From Tragulus kanchil (taxonomy: Eukaryota; Chordata; Mammalia; Artiodactyla; Tragulidae), in the NCBI GenBank assembly GCA_022376925.1, contig JAIOJX010000005.1, positions 156,875,501 through 156,939,500 of the forward strand: a DNA stretch of 64,000 nucleotides, read 5' to 3'. Position numbers and translations under genes: made by a program. This document shows, in pieces, positions 34,251 through 47,262 of this stretch. Position 1 is the first letter of the stretch. The number at the start of each line of letters is the position of its first letter. The notes beneath the pieces are model-generated. The model saw nothing but the letters and a program-made list of their open reading frames with translations. It made no database searches and was not told the origin of the DNA.

Positions 34251-34299
34251 CTGCAGAGAGTTTGAAGCCTGGTGGGCAGAGGAGGCCACCAGCCTACAG
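34251..34299 (+). pseudogene. KIF6: KIF6 exon C, truncated second copy
   Basis: This is the 3' part of exon C with its donor but without the acceptor or the first ~85 nt. It starts at the junction of the 1.13 kb tandem duplication. It also lacks one GA unit (gcagagagttt against gcagagagagttt in the intact exon), a 2-nt deletion beside the junction that would shift the frame. It cannot act as an exon as written. The likeliest explanation is an assembly error at a contig end. Confidence 0.75.
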
Positions 34300-35353
34300 G
34301 TACTGCCAGCTGTGCCCCTCACTGCCCAGAGCCCACCCTCCTGCTAAAGCCTGGGGAAAACGGGCAGGCCGCGGAGCAGGGACCAGAGAAGCCCCGCCGG
34401 GGGGAGGAGAGCAGAGGAAGAGGAGTCGGGGCCTTGAGCCACACTGAACGCGCTCTCAGCCCCTGCCTCGACTTAGTAACAAGGAGCTCAGTGGTCAAGG
34501 GGTTCACGGCTTCCTTGCAAGTGCCTGAAGCCTGGAAAGATGGGAGTGGGGGCTGCAGCTCCGCAAGCCGAGGGGTTTGCCACCGTTGCTTCCTGTGATG
34601 GAGTGACGACACTGATTGTTCTTTATTATAGTTATATATATATATGTTTCATATATGTTATGAACATATATACCGTATACACGAGGCAAAGTGACCATAG
34701 TCCCACCAGTTAAGGATAGCCAATATTAACATGTTGGATTGTATTATTTTATATTTTTATGCATACTCATCCATGTGCTTTTATAAAGACAGAATCGTAT
34801 TCATCTTCTTTTAAGAAAGAACTCTTCCTTCTTTTTAATTTAATTCATTTCCTTGTCTGTGCCGGGTCTCCGTTTCCACACGAGAGACCTTGGTTGCACG
34901 TGTGGGCTCTAGTTGTGGCACACAGACAGACTCAGTAGTTGCAGCACGTGGGCTTCATTTCTCCACTGCAGGTGGGATCTTCGTTCCGCAACCAGGAATC
35001 CAACCTACATCCCCGGCATGGCAAGGCAGATTCTTAACCACTGGACCACCAGGAAGTCCCCATATTAGTCTTTGAAGATTACAAGTGCTTTGTATTTACC
35101 TCATTGTCCAGCATGCCACCTCTTCCTTGTTATTGTTCTGTGACCTCATTCCAAGGCCGTCACTGTTCAAGTCTATGGATTTATTTTAATAGACTGAATC
35201 TCCTGCCGTTTCATGTTTAGGTTGTTTGGGAGTTGTTTTGCCTGGAAAACATATTTGAAGATGCCTTTTTGTATATTTCCTCGAGAGATTCCTAGAAGTT
35301 CTCTGTAACATTAGGAAGCCTGAACGAACCTGTTAAGAAAGGCAGTACAAGCC

Positions 35354-36943
35354 CCAAGCTCCGACCCTCCTCGTGTGGCCCCTCAGCTGGGTACAACACC
35401 AGAGATGACATACACACAATCCTACCACTCGTGGGGCTGGCAGAACCCTTAGAGATCATCCCACAGGCTGCTGGCTTAATTTGAAGGACAAGGAAACTGA
35501 GAGGCATGGAAGGTATTTTCCCAGAGGCACAACCAAGCAGTAACTCGTACATTACTGCCACCTGTAGCCAGACAACACAGAGAAGCCTATTTGGATAAAA
35601 TTAAATAACACACAATGACAAATAAAACCAATGAGATGGAAACACAGTTCTCGCAATATTTTAGCAGCAAAGTTACGGTATAAGAATATAGATGCTGTCT
35701 TACAAATGCATGAGTTAAGGTCTGGGGATGTGTTTGATGTTTGCCAAAATTTCAAAGCAGTGATGAACACTATTTCCAGATTTCTGCCACAGCTGCAGTG
35801 CGATCTGAAAAAAGCTGTAATCTCTACTGGTTACAGAGTCGCTGGTCCCACCCGCACTGCTGTGGTTTGTTGTCTACATCTAATCACTGAAAGAAATGTT
35901 GGATTTCAGGGAGAAGGCAGGAAGGATAAAGACGTCACCGGTTCCCAGGCACACGCACAGCGCCCCTGGGGTCTGTCTGTTCCCCAGTTACGAAGCCTCC
36001 CTCCTGACGTGGTCAGTGGGGAGGACATCAGCCCGGGCCGATGCCCACGGCATCTGGCCACAGTAGAGTGCCGTGGGTCATCCCCTGGTCCCGTGTGACC
36101 CAGGAAGAGTCCAGTCGAGGCTGTTACCCATGGAGACCGTGAGAGCCAGGGTGGCTGAGGGGCCGCTGCCTGTTCCTTCCACTCCTCAGAGCATCCCTAA
36201 AGCAGAAGGGACCAGGCAACCACAGCAGGGACACCTGCTGAGGAGCCAATTCCTTGCAGCCCCAAAGCCGTTTCATAGCCTGCAGATAGAGCCTGAGTGG
36301 GGCGGGCAGAAAGCCCTAACCCTCACAGAAGATGGGAGGAGACGAGAAGCTGCCCATGGCAGCTGCCGAGGGCGACAGGGAGGCAGGGGGGACGCGGCCT
36401 GGCAGCGGCTGTTCACCAGCCTCCGGCGCTCTTGGCTTCTGGGAGACTTGTGGAGCGTTCTGCTAAGACTCAGATCAGCTGGGGTCAATCACTGCTCTGT
36501 AGACCCGTGCGGAGAGGCGTGGGGTCCCTGGGACCACAGCCGCCAGGGCTCCCCCACGTGCAGTGCGGGGTGTGTCACTGCTGCTTCTGCCAGCATCTCT
36601 GGGGAAGCAGAGCCAAAATGGACTTCTGGAGAGCTGTCAGATCACGTTTGAAAGATCACTTCTTCACTTCAAAAAGTAACACAGGCTTGATTTGGAGATC
36701 TTAGGAAGCACAGAAGAGCACAAAGGCTAAATCCAACATCACCCACCATCCTGCCATCCAGAGAGGGTGTCTCCAAGCTCATCCCTGTGGTCATGGCTAC
36801 AGCTAGATGTATTCTTTTCCCCGTACATGTTGTATATTCCAACTTTTACAGCTGACTCTCTCCCCTTAAGAAATACATCAAAGACCATTTCCCATGTCGT
36901 TAGACTCACGCTTACCCTGTGAAACTTTCTCTTGGACCAGCAG
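35354..36943. other. KIF6 intron before exon D
   Basis: A MIR-like antisense piece lies at about 35420-35560 (gaaggacaaggaaactgagag). 35560-35905 is AT-rich and unassigned. 35910-36640 is GC-rich unique sequence. 36660-36905 resembles an old dispersed repeat (cccaccatcctgccatcc ... gaccatttcccatgtcgtta). Confidence 0.4.
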
Positions 36944-37041
36944 GTAAATTGCCCAGCAGTGAGTTCATCTAATCACACGGAACCCTATCCTCAGACGCCA
37001 GAATCCCAACATGAAAGGTCTCTGCTTCTCTCTAACAAAAG
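36944..37041 (+). CDS. KIF6: KIF6 exon D
   Basis: This 98-nt exon has acceptor ...accagcag and donor gtaagg. It encodes 32 codons starting VNCPAVSSSNHTEPYPQ and ending LLLSNK, followed by a split Ser (AG|T). My recollection of human is VNSPAVNSLDHTKPFLQ...LLSNKS, so this is a clear match despite divergence. The segment is low-complexity and polar, probably disordered, beyond the coiled coil. It joins exon E directly in frame (AG|T TAC). Unlike exons A, B, C, F and G it is not duplicated in the window. Confidence 0.88.
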
Positions 37042-37124
37042 GTAAGGGGCGAACCCTGCGACAGGCTGGGGCACCACGGCTCTCCCCCGCCCGGCCTAGG
37101 TGCTCTGAGTCTCCGTAGGCTACA

Positions 37125-37371
37125 TCGTCAGGGAAGATGAGTGACTTTTACTGTTAAATTAACTGGAGACACTCAAGCCAGTATTGGAAAAGACCCTGAT
37201 GATGGGAAAGATTGAGGGCGAGAGGAGAAGGAAGAGATGGTTGCATGGCATCACTGATTCAATGGACATGAATTTGGGCAAGCCCTAGGAGACAGCGAAG
37301 GACAGGGACGCCTAGTGCACTGCTGTCCCCAGTGTCGCAGAGAGTGGGACACGACTGAGCGACTGAACAAC
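37125..37371 (+). mobile_element. BovB (RTE) LINE 3' end
   Basis: ttggaaaagaccctgatgat, gggaaagattgagggcgag, tggcatcactgattcaatgg and gtgggacacgactgagcgac give the BovB 3' end. It is diagnostic of ruminants in this context. Confidence 0.9.
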
Positions 37372-38422
37372 GGCAACAGCTCAAGCCAGTGGCCCTCACT
37401 GAGGCCTGTGGGGGCCCACCGCCCTGGCCCTGTCCCTCTGGCTCTGACAGCCAGAGGACCTGCTGCCACCGTAACAAGAGAAGCAGCTTAACCTAACGCT
37501 GCAAGCCCTGGCCCTGGCCCTGGGTGGGAAGAGGTGGCGGGCAGCAGCGGGAGACGGGAGAGTAAGCGGCACGGGGGGAGTGTTGGTGCCAGGCAAGGGG
37601 GAATAGCCTCCCAGGACCCAGGGAGCTCTGGTAAATGGCTGTGCCCTCACACAGGCTCAGGAGGAGCGTGGGCAGCCTCTTGTGAGGACAGTGTCCTATG
37701 AGGACAGTGTTCAGTGTCCCTGAGCGCCGGCGGGGCCCAGCACGGGCTCCACCTCCCACACGCACACCTCCCAAAGGGAGGTTCCTTCTCAGGCTGCCCA
37801 CACTCTGACCTCTTCCCAGCCGCACAGCACAGGTTCTAGCGCCGGTGGCACCTCGTTGCCCTGCCCTCAGACAGGGCAGCTATCAGCAGGAGCGGGGCCT
37901 GGGCTCCCGCTGCCAGGGAACCATCCTTGGCAGGGTCTGAACGTGAGCAGAGTTCTCACACTGGAAAGTGAAAGGGAGCTTTTAAAAGGGGATTAAGGCT
38001 GGAGTTGCCAGACAGCATCCTTGATAGGTTGATGGAATGGGAACAGCGCTTTGCCTCGTGGTCTTCTTTTCAAAACCCCATGATCCCCGTTGAATCAGGA
38101 GGAAAGCGGAAGACTGGTCCCAGGCAAGGGGCATTCCACAACCTGACCAGGGGCGTCAAAGACCAGAAAATTCTGAGAAACCATCACAGGCAAGAGGAGC
38201 CTGAGGAGATATGATGTCATGTGCTATCCTGGATGGGAACTGGATAAGAAAAATTCAGGAAATCCAAATAACATAGACCATAGTCAATAATAATGTATCA
38301 GCACTGGTTTATTAATTGTGACAACTGTGCCACCCTAAGGTGAGATTATATAATAAGGGAAAAGGGATGTGGGGTATGTGGTACTAGCTTTGCAATTTTC
38401 CTCTAAATCTAAAACTATTCTT
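37372..38422. other. KIF6 intron, unassigned unique sequence
   Basis: A short ccctgg/ctggcc run lies at about 37507-37522. I recognise nothing else. Confidence 0.4.
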
Positions 38423-38560
38423 GGGACTTCCCCGGTGGTCCAGTGGTTAAGACTCCACCCCTCTACTGCAGGGAGTATGGGTTCGATCCCTGGTTGAGGA
38501 ACTAAGATTACGCATGCCCAGTGTATAGCCGAAATTTTTTTTTATTATTTTAAACATTTA
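38423..38560 (+). mobile_element. CHR-type SINE, short
   Basis: gggacttccccggtggtcca, gggttcgatccctggttgag and an A/T-rich tail (aattttttttt). Confidence 0.85.
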
Positions 38561-38794
38561 AACCTATTCTTAAAACAAAGCAAAACAGCCAACCAGCGAG
38601 CCATCCACCTCCTAACTGACGTTTTCCTGGACATCCTCACATCCCCTACCCTGACCCTCAGGGCCAGCACTTGGCTCGTATTCCAGCTTTAGGAAACCTG
38701 ACCAGTGTGAGCTTTTAAGCCCCTGGCTAACAGCTGGCAAGGTATGTCCTATTTGGCTACCCTGGTGTTTTAGGCAATTTAGATCCACAACAGG

Positions 38795-39190
38795 AAAAAA
38801 AAATTGAGACATTTGACTTTATAGATATGAAAACATGCTGCTTTAAGAAAGACACCCTTAAGAGAATTAAAAGATAAAGTACAGACTGGGAGAAAATATT
38901 TGAAAATATATATATAAATGTCAGCAAAAATATCTAAACAGCCACCTCACCAAAGAAGATATACAGGTGGCAGATACGTGTAGGATAGGATGCTCCACTT
39001 CATAGGTCATTGCAGAATTACTGGTGAAAGCAACAGCGAGTGCGGCCCACCTGTGAGCATGCTGGAATAAAATGTACAAAACGGATACCACCAAATGCTG
39101 GTGAGCGTGAGGGGGAGAAGCGGCAGCACCGTTCATTACTGTGGTGCCCTGAACTCTGGTTGGCACGCAGCACGGCCAAACACGAAAACA
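38795..39190 (+). mobile_element. L1 ORF2 C-terminal fossil
   Basis: aaagacacccttaagagaat, cagactgggagaaaatattt, ccaaagaagatatacaggtgg and ccaccaaatgctggtgagcg match the 3' part of L1 ORF2. Stops and frameshifts break the frame. The second copy is 39883-40279. Confidence 0.8.
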
Positions 39191-39229
39191 AAACAACAAG
39201 CTGCCGTTTCAGCCGGAACTCCAGGCTCC

Positions 39230-39480
39230 ATGTTGAGCGACAATGTCTTCCCTCCCCACTGCTCCCTGCCTCCTCCTCTTGCCTCCTCACTCCCTCACCC
39301 CCTTCCTCCCCTCCCTTCGCCTCCCTTGCTCGCTCTCCCTAACCTTCAGCATCCTACATTCTTTTTCTCCCTTGTCTCGCCTTTCTCCTGATGCTTCTCC
39401 CCATGTCCTCTGTCTCCACCAACACCACTGTCTGTGATTTTTCCATATTTCTGTCCTCTGCCAGCTCCCCTAGAAGAGGG
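39230..39480 (+). repeat. Polypyrimidine-rich tract
   Basis: A long CT-rich stretch (ctcctcctcttgcctcctc ... ccctcccttcgcctccc) without a clear unit. The second copy is 40319-40569. Confidence 0.7.
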
Positions 39481-40748
39481 TCCACCCTGAAATGGGTCTA
39501 ACACCCGGCCACTGGGCAGGCCTCCTGGGATCTCCTTGGGAAACACTGCTAGAATTGCCCCACGCCCACCCTCACCCCACCCCCAGCATCTGCCTTGTCT
39601 GAGAAGCATGGCCCATCCAGCCGTGGTCTCCTGGGATATTCCTTTGGTATCCCAAGTTAAGGGCTTCCCAGGTGGCTCTAGGGGTCAAGAACCCATCTGC
39701 CAACGCAGGAGTCAGAAGAGATGTGGATTCAGTCCCTGGAGGCGGCACGGCAACCCACTCCAGTGTTCTTGTCTGGAGGATCCCATGGTCAGAGGAGCCT
39801 GGCGGGCTGTGGTCCATAGGGTTGCAAAAAACCGTATGTCCTATTTGGCTACCCTGGTGTTTTAGGCAATTTAGATCCACAACAGGAAAAAAATTGAGAC
39901 ATTTGACTTTATAGATATGAAAACATGCTGCTTTAAGAAAGACACCCTTAAGAGAATTAAAAGATAAAGTACAGACTGGGAGAAAATATTTGAAAATATA
40001 TATATAAATGTCAGCAAAAATATCTAAACAGCCACCTCACCAAAGAAGATATACAGGTGGCAGATACGTGTAGGATAGGATGCTCCACTTCATAGGTCAT
40101 TGCAGAATTACTGGTGAAAGCAACAGCGAGTGCGCCCACCTGTGAGCATGCTGGAATAAAATGTACAAAACGGATACCACCAAATGCTGGTGAGCGTGAG
40201 GGGGAGAAGCGGCAGCACCGTTCATTACTGTGGTGCCCTGAACTCTGGTTGGCACGCAGCACGGCCAAACACGAAAACAAAACAACAAGCTGCCGTTTCA
40301 GCCGGAACTCCAGGCTCCATGTTGAGCGACAATGTCTTCCCTCCCCACTGCTCCCTGCCTCCTCCTCTTGCCTCCTCACTCCCTCACCCCCTTCCTCCCC
40401 TCCCTTCGCCTCCCTTGCTCGCTCTCCCTAACCTTCAGCATCCTACATTCTTTTTCTCCCTTGTCTCGCCTTTCTCCTGATGCTTCTCCCCATGTCCTCT
40501 GTCTCCACCAACACCACTGTCTGTGATTTTTCCATATTTCTGTCCTCTGCCAGCTCCCCTAGAAGAGGGTCCACCCTGAAATGGGTCTAACACCCGGCCA
40601 CTGGGCAGGCCTCCTGGGATCTCCTTGGGAAACACTGCTAGAATTGCCCCACGCCCACCCTCACCCCACCCCCAGCATCTGCCTTGTCTGAGAAGCATGG
40701 CCCATCCAGCCGTGGTCTCCTGGGATATTCCTTTGGTATCCCAAGTTA

Positions 40749-40945
40749 AGGGCTTCCCAGGTGGCTCTAGGGGTCAAGAACCCATCTGCCAACGCAGGAG
40801 TCAGAAGAGATGTGGATTCAGTCCCTGGAGGCGGGCACGGCAACCCACTCCAGTGTTCTTGTCTGGAGGATCCCATGGACAGAGGAGCCTGGCGGGCTGT
40901 GGTCCATAGGGTTGCAAAGAGACACAACGGAGCAACTTGGCACGC
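40749..40945 (+). mobile_element. Bov-tA SINE
   Basis: The head is ggcttcccaggtggctctag and the tail gttcttgtctggaggatccc, ending near a CA-rich microsatellite. The partial first copy is 39660-39828. Confidence 0.88.
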
Positions 40946-41750
40946 ACACACACATTAAAGTGATCCCTGAATGTGCTGGCCATAGATCCCTTAATCTTGA
41001 GATTCAGAAGCTTGGATCTCAAAAACGCCGGTCTGCTCACCACAGGTTACCTGCAAGAAGTGCCTACAGTCTCAGCTTTCACCAAGGGTGCTCTTCTGAG
41101 CAGTGGGCCCTCGGGCAAGCCAGCGCCCCCTTGAGGATGCCCTCGTCTCCTCTGTAAGGCGTGTCAAGGTCCCTATGTCACTCTCCTTCCACAAGCAGGC
41201 GAGTGTCCCAGGCCTGTGGAAAGCTGCCAGCGCGGGAGAGCAGGAGTCCAGCTGCCCTCTCCCCTGAGCCCCAGAGAGGCCGCACCTGAGAGGCCAGCCA
41301 CAGCTGGGGGCTTGTCCTCTGTTCCCCGGGCTCTGACAGAAGCCTGACTTCATCACTTCCCCAGGGACGCGTAGGGCCTGTGGGTCAATCACACTAAATT
41401 CATAGCACTCTCTGATGGGCAACCCAGGAGGCCCGATTAGTATTAATATTACTTCTTAATCCTTGTGAAGAGGTAGTTCATCCTGATGGCTGGCCTGCTG
41501 TCTCCAGAAAGCATGTCTGCGTGAGAAATGAATTTACTGTCAAAGGCTCGTGGGGTCAGGAGAGAGGGCAAGGTCATTTGTGGCCTAACCCTGAGGGTTC
41601 GGAGCTGTGGCATCCAGGGACGCTCCTGCAGGCATGAGGCTTGGGGAGTCCTTCCCTTCCACCTCACCCCACCACCCGCCCCTGCGTCACGGCCTTCACA
41701 CTGCACCTCCTCTGACATGAGCTGCTGGAGGCAACAGGATGGGCGGCTGG
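40946..41750. other. KIF6 intron, unassigned unique sequence
   Basis: I recognise nothing in this stretch. Confidence 0.4.
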
Positions 41751-44145
41751 GCCCCGCAGAGGGTGCTGGATGCCCCTTCTGCCCTGGTGTGGTCACATCC
41801 TCTGCCCTGCGAGGCCCAGCGCCACCCTCACCCACCCACTCCCAGCCCTCAACAGTTGGCACCTGTGGCGCCTTCTCCAGCCTCTCACCTGGGAAACTGC
41901 TGAGCTCATGAGCCATTTGTGTGCCAATGGCTGGATCTTGCAACACTTGCTACAGTTCCCTAACGGACCTTGGTCTGAGGTCATCGCGGCACCTGCAGGA
42001 TGGAAAGCTTTCTCCCTCCAGTGTTGAGACCTGCACAGACAACCGTCCAGAAGGAGCCCTGGGGGCTGGCCTCCTCTGATCTCCAAAGCAAGGCGTGCAG
42101 AGCCTGCCACCTTGTGGCTACCTAGCAGCCCTCACCAGACAAGGCAGGTGCCCAGTCTCCCAGACTCAGTGCAGAGTCTCTGAGACGCTGGGGGAAAGAT
42201 GCCTGGGGGTAAAATATCCCAGACTCTGATTCCCTTTCCTTCCCGTAGGACCCACAGTCATGAGCCGGTGAAGGTAGGCCCAGGGTAAGAGCCCTGCCAC
42301 CGACTGAGATGGGAGAGGGCAGACGGCTGGAAGGAACTGGGGGAAGCAGTGCTCAAGGCTGGCGCAGCAGATGGCTGGGCCTGTGGAGAGCCCGGGGCGG
42401 ATGACATGGGCAAAGCCAGAGCGCCTGTCTCTAGCCCTCCCGCCCACCAGCCTGCGAGTCCCCATCTCTGGCCAGGTGACTGTTCAGGCCTCATTCTGCT
42501 CTGACTTTGTGTCCAGGCAGGACATTGCAAAGCAAGGGAGGGGCTCCCTCTTGTCACTGTCACTCCCTCTTGTCAAGGTGACAGCTTGGCTCTTCACCTC
42601 CGCGGGGGTGCCGCTGGCTTCCACTGTTTCCCAGCTGAGGCTCCGAGACAAGGAGCCCACATCCGTTCAGTGGAAAAAGCAGCATCTGTGTGAGGTGCCA
42701 TCTCTGACTCCTGACTCAGGAGCCCGGGGTCGGTCAGCCAGGGCCACCCAGGGTCAGTCCACAGGGCCAGGGACAAGCCGGGTGTCTCCCGCAGCCTCAG
42801 GAAGCCCAAGTCAAGTCTTGTTAAAGCACAAGTTCTGGACTTCCCTGGTGGTCCAGTGGTTGGGAATCTGCCAGTGCAGGGCACAGCAGTTCGATCCCTG
42901 GTTCGGGAAGATCCCACCTGCTGTGGAGCAACCAAGCCGTGAGCCCCGCAGAGGGTGCTGGATGCCCCTTCTGCCCTGGTGTGGTCACATCCTCTGCCCT
43001 GCGAGGCCCAGCGCCACCCTCACCCACCCACTCCCAGCCCTCAACAGTTGGCACCTGTGGCGCCTTCTCCAGCCTCTCACCTGGGAAACTGCTGAGCTCA
43101 TGAGCCATTTGTGTGCCAATGGCTGGATCTTGCAACACTTGCTACAGTTCCCTAACGGACCTTGGTCTGAGGTCATCGCGGCACCTGCAGGATGGAAAGC
43201 TTTCTCCCTCCAGTGTTGAGACCTGCACAGACAACCGTCCAGAAGGAGCCCTGGGGGCTGGCCTCCTCTGATCTCCAAAGCAAGGCGTGCAGAGCCTGCC
43301 ACCTTGTGGCTACCTAGCAGCCCTCACCAGACAAGGCAGGTGCCCAGTCTCCCAGACTCAGTGCAGAGTCTCTGAGACGCTGGGGGAAAGATGCCTGGGG
43401 GTAAAATATCCCAGACTCTGATTCCCTTTCCTTCCCGTAGGACCCACAGTCATGAGCCGGTGAAGGTAGGCCCAGGGTAAGAGCCCTGCCACCGACTGAG
43501 ATGGGAGAGGGCAGACGGCTGGAAGGAACTGGGGGAAGCAGTGCTCAAGGCTGGCGCAGCAGATGGCTGGGCCTGTGGAGAGCCCGGGGCGGATGACATG
43601 GGCAAAGCCAGAGCGCCTGTCTCTAGCCCTCCCGCCCACCAGCCTGCGAGTCCCCATCTCTGGCCAGGTGACTGTTCAGGCCTCATTCTGCTCTGACTTT
43701 GTGTCCAGGCAGGACATTGCAAAGCAAGGGAGGGGCTCCCTCTTGTCACTGTCACTCCCTCTTGTCAAGGTGACAGCTTGGCTCTTCACCTCCGCGGGGG
43801 TGCCGCTGGCTTCCACTGTTTCCCAGCTGAGGCTCCGAGACAAGGAGCCCACATCCGTTCAGTGGAAAAAGCAGCATCTGTGTGAGGTGCCATCTCTGAC
43901 TCCTGACTCAGGGAGCCCGGAGTCGGTCAGCCAGGGCCACCCAGGGTCAGTCCACAGGGCCAGGGACAAGCCGGGTGTCTCCCGCATGTGCGTCCTCAGG
44001 AAGCCCAAGTCAAGTCTTGTTAATAAAGCACAAGTTCTGGACTTCCCTGGTGGTCCAGTGGTTGGGAATCCCCTGCCAGTGCAGGGCACAGCAGTTCGAT
44101 CCCTGGTTCGGGAAGATCCCACCTGCTGTGGAGCAACCAAGCCCG
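41751..44145 (+). repeat. Tandem duplication D12 (~1.19 kb unit)
   Basis: 41751-42942 recurs at 42943-44145, both starting gccccgcagagggtgctgg. The end of copy 1 is missing bases present in copy 2 (gggaatctgccag for gggaatcccctgccag; accaagccgtg for accaagcccgtg), again next to the seam. Confidence 0.93.
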
Positions 44146-44360
44146 TGAGCCACAACTCCTGAGCCTGGGCTCTAGAGCCTGGGCACCGCAGCTGCTGACA
44201 GAGCCCTCGTGCCGAGAGCCTTGTGCTCCACAGCAAGAGAAGCCCCCGCCGGGAGAAGCCCAAGCCCCTCAGCTAGAGTGTAGCTCCCGCCCGCCCCAGC
44301 TAGCGAAAGCCCACTCACATCAACGACTACCCAGCACAGCCGAAAATAAAAACAAAGCAC
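44038..44360 (+). mobile_element. CHR-2-type SINE, full length
   Basis: Head ggacttccctggtggtccag, B box cagttcgatccctggttcgg, body gagccacaactcctgagcc, tail cacagccgaaaataaaaac. A truncated first copy is 42837-42942. Confidence 0.9.
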
Positions 44361-44384
44361 AGGTTCCAAAACCTCACCAAGCTG

Positions 44385-44545
44385 TGATTAAATCCAGATA
44401 TGGCCACTTTGCAGCTGGGTAACTTTGAGGATCTCTTTAACCTCTCTAAGCCTCAGCTTTTCTCAGCTACATAATGGGGATGATGAGGCTATTGAGAGGA
44501 TTAAGTGGTGTGATGCTTGCCGGGCACCCTCCCAGGACCTGTGTG
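44385..44545 (+). mobile_element. MIR SINE
   Basis: gccactttgcagctgggtaac, ctctttaacctctctaagcc, tacataatggggatgatgag and gaggattaagtggtgtg follow MIR. Confidence 0.75.
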
Positions 44546-44635
44546 TAGACAGACGGCTATTTCTCAATGACAGCTGAGATCATTGTGATCTTTGTTCAGC
44601 TTCCACAACCAGTACATGCAATGCTCTAGAATTAA

Positions 44636-45670
<1,035 letters not shown>

Positions 45671-45753
45671 AAGAGGCAGGACCTTTGGGAGGTAATTTGG
45701 TCATGAGGGTGGGTCCCTCAAGAATGGGATTGTTACTTCTAAGAGGAGTCCAG

Positions 45754-45948
45754 GGACTTCCCTGGTGGTCCAATGGTTAGGACTTAGCCTTCCAGTGCAG
45801 AGATCACAGGTTTGAGCTCTGATCAGGGAGCTAAGATCCCACATGTCTCTGCCAAAAAAAAAAAAAAAAACATAAAACAGAAATGCTATTGTAACAAATT
45901 CAATAAAAAAGGTCGACATCAAAAAAATCTTGAAAAAAGGAAAGTTCA
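45754..45948 (+). mobile_element. CHR-type SINE nested in the MaLR LTR
   Basis: ggacttccctggtggtccaa, caggtttgagctctgatcag, then a 17-A run and further A-rich tail. It is flanked by short agtccag / agttcag repeats. The second copy is 46936-47131. Confidence 0.85.
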
Positions 45949-46324
45949 GAGAGCTAGCTCTGTTTCCACCATAAGAGAACATGAGACGTCAGCAGTCTGA
46001 AAGAAGCAGCCTCTCACAAGAACACAGCCCCATGAGCACCCTGACCCCAGACTCCCAGCCTCCAGGACCAAGAAAAATGAATTTCCATTGTTCATGAGCC
46101 ACTGGCTCTGCAGTACTTTGTTATCACTGCCCGAACTAACCCAGTCAGGTAGTGGTACCAGACGTGGAGTCTGAGTGTCACAGGTCCCTAGAAATGCAGC
46201 AGCAGCTTTGGAACCGAGTAAAGGGTAGAGGCTGCAAGAGTTTTGAAGCTCGTGCTGTCAGACGCTGAGATGGTCACAGTGGGCTTTGAAAGGCAGTTCT
46301 GAGGAGGGCTCAGAAGGGAGAGGG

Positions 46325-46419
46325 AGGACTTCCAGGATCTACCTTCCAATGCAGGGGATGTGCTTAACCCTGATCTGGGAACTAAGATTTCCCTTGCTGT
46401 GGGGCAACGGCACATGAGC
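46325..46419 (+). mobile_element. CHR-type SINE fragment
   Basis: A short element (gacttccaggatctacc, ctgatctgggaactaag, ttgctgtggggcaacgg) within the MaLR internal region. Cleaner copies are at 47508-47606 and 48606-48705. Confidence 0.65.
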
Positions 46420-47262
46420 CAAAAGTCCAGAAAGAGATTTCCTCCTGTGTTCCCCCAGTTCCTCCCACATCCTGTCTGGATAACCTGACATTGTCCTCCC
46501 TCCCTCCATCACATGCTCCTGTGGGCAGGCCAAGTTGGGGCCAGGTGCCCTGACCACTGAGTAAACCCCAGCAATTTTCACAGGAGACCAGCCATGTGCC
46601 CAGGGAAGGATGAATGCACGTCTGCCCCGCCAGCCTGGGAACTGGGGGGGAGTGTTTTCTTTCCTCCCCGCTTGGGTGCCTCACCTGCATGCCCCCCCGC
46701 CCACCGCCCCCACGGACTTGCCCGTGTCAGGCCCTCTGCCGGGAGCAGACCAGCAGGCTAGGAGCCACTTTCCCACCCACAGCACAGGCCATGACACCAC
46801 CGTGTAGAGTCAACATGCCGATTAAACCAGAATGAGCTCATAAAAAACAATAAGAGGCAGGACCTTTGGGAGGTAATTTGGTCATGAGGGTGGGTCCCTC
46901 AAGAATGGGATTGTTACTTCTAAGAGGAGTCCAGGGACTTCCCTGGTGGTCCAATGGTTAGGACTTAGCCTTCCAGTGCAGAGATCACAGGTTTGAGCTC
47001 TGATCAGGGAGCTAAGATCCCACATGTCTCTGCCAAAAAAAAAAAAAAAAAACATAAAACAGAAATGCTATTGTAACAAATTCAATAAAAAAGGTCGACA
47101 TCAAAAAAATCTTGAAAAAAGGAAAGTTCAGAGAGCTAGCTCTGTTTCCACCATAAGAGAACATGAGACGTCAGCAGTCTGAAAGAAGCAGCCTCTCACA
47201 AGAACACAGCCCCATGAGCACCCTGACCCCAGACTCCCAGCCTCCAGGACCAAGAAAAATGA

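Larger units (their letters stand above)
33123..35353 (+). repeat. Tandem duplication D10 (~1.13 kb unit), breakpoint inside KIF6 exon C
   Basis: 33123-34227 recurs at 34251-35353. Filler 34228-34250 (aagtggccttgcctcaaaaa then ggg) separates the copies. A few substitutions occur in the SINE (catttgcttggctgtg against catttccttgtctgtg). Confidence 0.92.
38742..40918 (+). repeat. Tandem duplication D11 (~1.09 kb unit)
   Basis: 38742-39828 recurs at 39834-40918. Copy 1 ends inside a Bov-tA SINE that is complete only in copy 2. Small homopolymer differences (aggaaaaaaaaattg against aggaaaaaaattg) are close to the seam. Confidence 0.93.

Noticed and set aside
42371..43219. A 282-codon open frame, the longest in the window
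   Set aside because: It crosses the D12 seam and a SINE; the second copy of the same DNA (43563-44162) continues differently. It is an artefact of the duplication.
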